Shown: piece by piece, positions 63,609 through 64,000 of the stretch
How the letters are laid out: every line of letters begins with the position of its first letter
Numbering within the stretch: the first letter of the stretch is position 1
Source of the DNA: Roseovarius halotolerans
GTDB taxonomy: Bacteria > Pseudomonadota > Alphaproteobacteria > Rhodobacterales > Rhodobacteraceae
NCBI RefSeq assembly: GCF_900172255.1
Contig: NZ_FWFU01000001.1
Location: forward strand, 806,001-870,000
Reading direction: 5' to 3'
Length of the DNA stretch: 64,000 nucleotides
The notes under the pieces: generated by a model
Seen by the model: the letters and a program-made list of their open reading frames with translations, nothing else
Database searches by the model: none
Told to the model about the DNA's origin: nothing
Made by a program: the position numbers and the translations under genes

Positions 63609-63851
63609 TCAGTCGGGCGCCTTGGTGGTCAGCGCCAGCGCGTGGAGATCGCCGTTCGACCCCTCCATCTTGCCCTTGAGCGCGGCATAGACGGCGCGTT
63701 GCTGCTGCACGCGGTTCATGCCCTTGAACGAGGCGTCGATCACCTCGGCCGCGTAGTGGTTCCCGTCACCGGCCAGGTCGGTGATGGTGATGCTGGCCTC
63801 GGGAAAGGCGGCGCGGATCAGCTCCTCGATTTCCTGGGCGTGTATCGGCAT
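63609..63851 (-). CDS. BolA-family protein
   Basis: The 80-residue protein has the class II KH-like BolA fold. HAQEIEELIRAAFPEASITITDLAGDGNHYAAEVIDASFKGMNRVQQQRAVYAAL contains the conserved DGNHY segment, and the His of NHY is a potential cluster ligand. BolA proteins bind monothiol glutaredoxins and regulate iron homeostasis. grxD in the same direction 640 bases downstream supports such a partnership. A GGAGAC site precedes the ATG at 63851. The 149 bases to the window edge show no clear gene. Confidence 0.9.
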   Translation of the reverse strand: MPIHAQEIEELIRAAFPEASITITDLAGDGNHYAAEVIDASFKGMNRVQQQRAVYAALKGKMEGSNGDLHALALTTKAPD

Positions 63852-64000
63852 CGGCGCGTCTCCTTCATTGGGTCTCACAAGGATGTAGAACGCGTGAGGG
63901 GTCAGTGCAAGATGCACGGCCGGGTGCGGCCGGCGGGAGAAGCGGGCGCGCCGGCGGGCGGCGCGCCGTGTAGGGTCAGGCGAAATGCGCGGCAAAGCTG

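Noticed and set aside
63976..64000. Possible C-terminal end of another minus-strand gene at the right edge
   Set aside because: A TGA in the minus strand at 63978-63976 could end a protein with residues SFAAHFA, but 25 bases are too few to support a call.

Overview
This window is about 64 kb of GC-rich chromosomal DNA from an alphaproteobacterium, almost certainly a member of the Rhodobacteraceae (Roseobacter group). The evidence is the set of family-typical loci: a pdhA-pdhB-pdhC operon whose E1-beta carries its own lipoyl domain, beside an ftsB-like gene; a DddL-type DMSP lyase; secreted proteins with PLPAG C-terminal sorting signals; a Hint-domain protein; a TAXI-type TRAP transporter; a non-pyrrolysine MttB homologue; and a dispersed intergenic element present in four copies. 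The genus cannot be fixed from the sequence. The region reads as core chromosome. I see no phage, insertion sequence, CRISPR array, rRNA or tRNA gene.

Layout. 0-12 kb: a DksA-like protein and cysE, a bidirectional terminator, the pyruvate dehydrogenase operon (minus strand), an FtsB-like protein, an AidB-like acyl-CoA dehydrogenase, an MttB-like methyltransferase with a possible leader ORF, an aminotransferase, and cysS preceded by a cysteine-rich mini-ORF. 12-21.3 kb: cimA, a squalene/phytoene synthase-like protein, an MFS transporter, cobalamin genes on both strands (cobB-cobA; cbiD-cobK), then alkA and an esterase in one overlapping run. 21.3-30 kb: a VOC protein, an HNH nuclease, a Hint protein, a TauE/SafE permease, dddL, a small secreted protein, a bactofilin/M23 pair, a DUF455 protein and bcp. 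30-42 kb: a large AsmA-like protein, queA, an MFS transporter, DUF924, lpdA (E3), a methyltransferase, uvrA and a DUF2892 membrane protein. 42-50.3 kb: valine catabolism (acyl-CoA dehydrogenase, hydratase/hydrolase, mmsB), a GCS2-type ligase, two sorting-signal proteins and mmsA. 50.4-64 kb: a LysR regulator, a CBS protein, coaD, gap, DUF808, a nitrilase, a flavodoxin-like protein, transketolase, a coiled-coil protein with zapA, the TAXI TRAP system, and a grxD...bolA cluster.

How the parts fit. The E1/E2 genes and the E3 gene lie 31 kb apart but share a near-identical 18-bp palindrome over their promoters, suggesting one regulator sets the whole complex. mmsA and the acd-ech-mmsB operon together supply the lower valine pathway. 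The cobalamin genes and the grxD/bolA pair are functional sets.

The strongest candidates for undescribed biology are regulatory. A 14-codon ORF with three Cys codons sits where a predicted promoter would make it leaderless, followed by nested stems and then cysS. A 29-codon ORF before the mttB homologue has its ribosome binding site in a perfect hairpin and its stop codon in another. The pdh/lpd shared operator is the third. A GAPDH with unusual cofactor-pocket residues and a Phe/Gly- and Lys/Asn-rich sorting-signal protein also merit attention. All assignments rest on reading motifs by eye; no searches were run.
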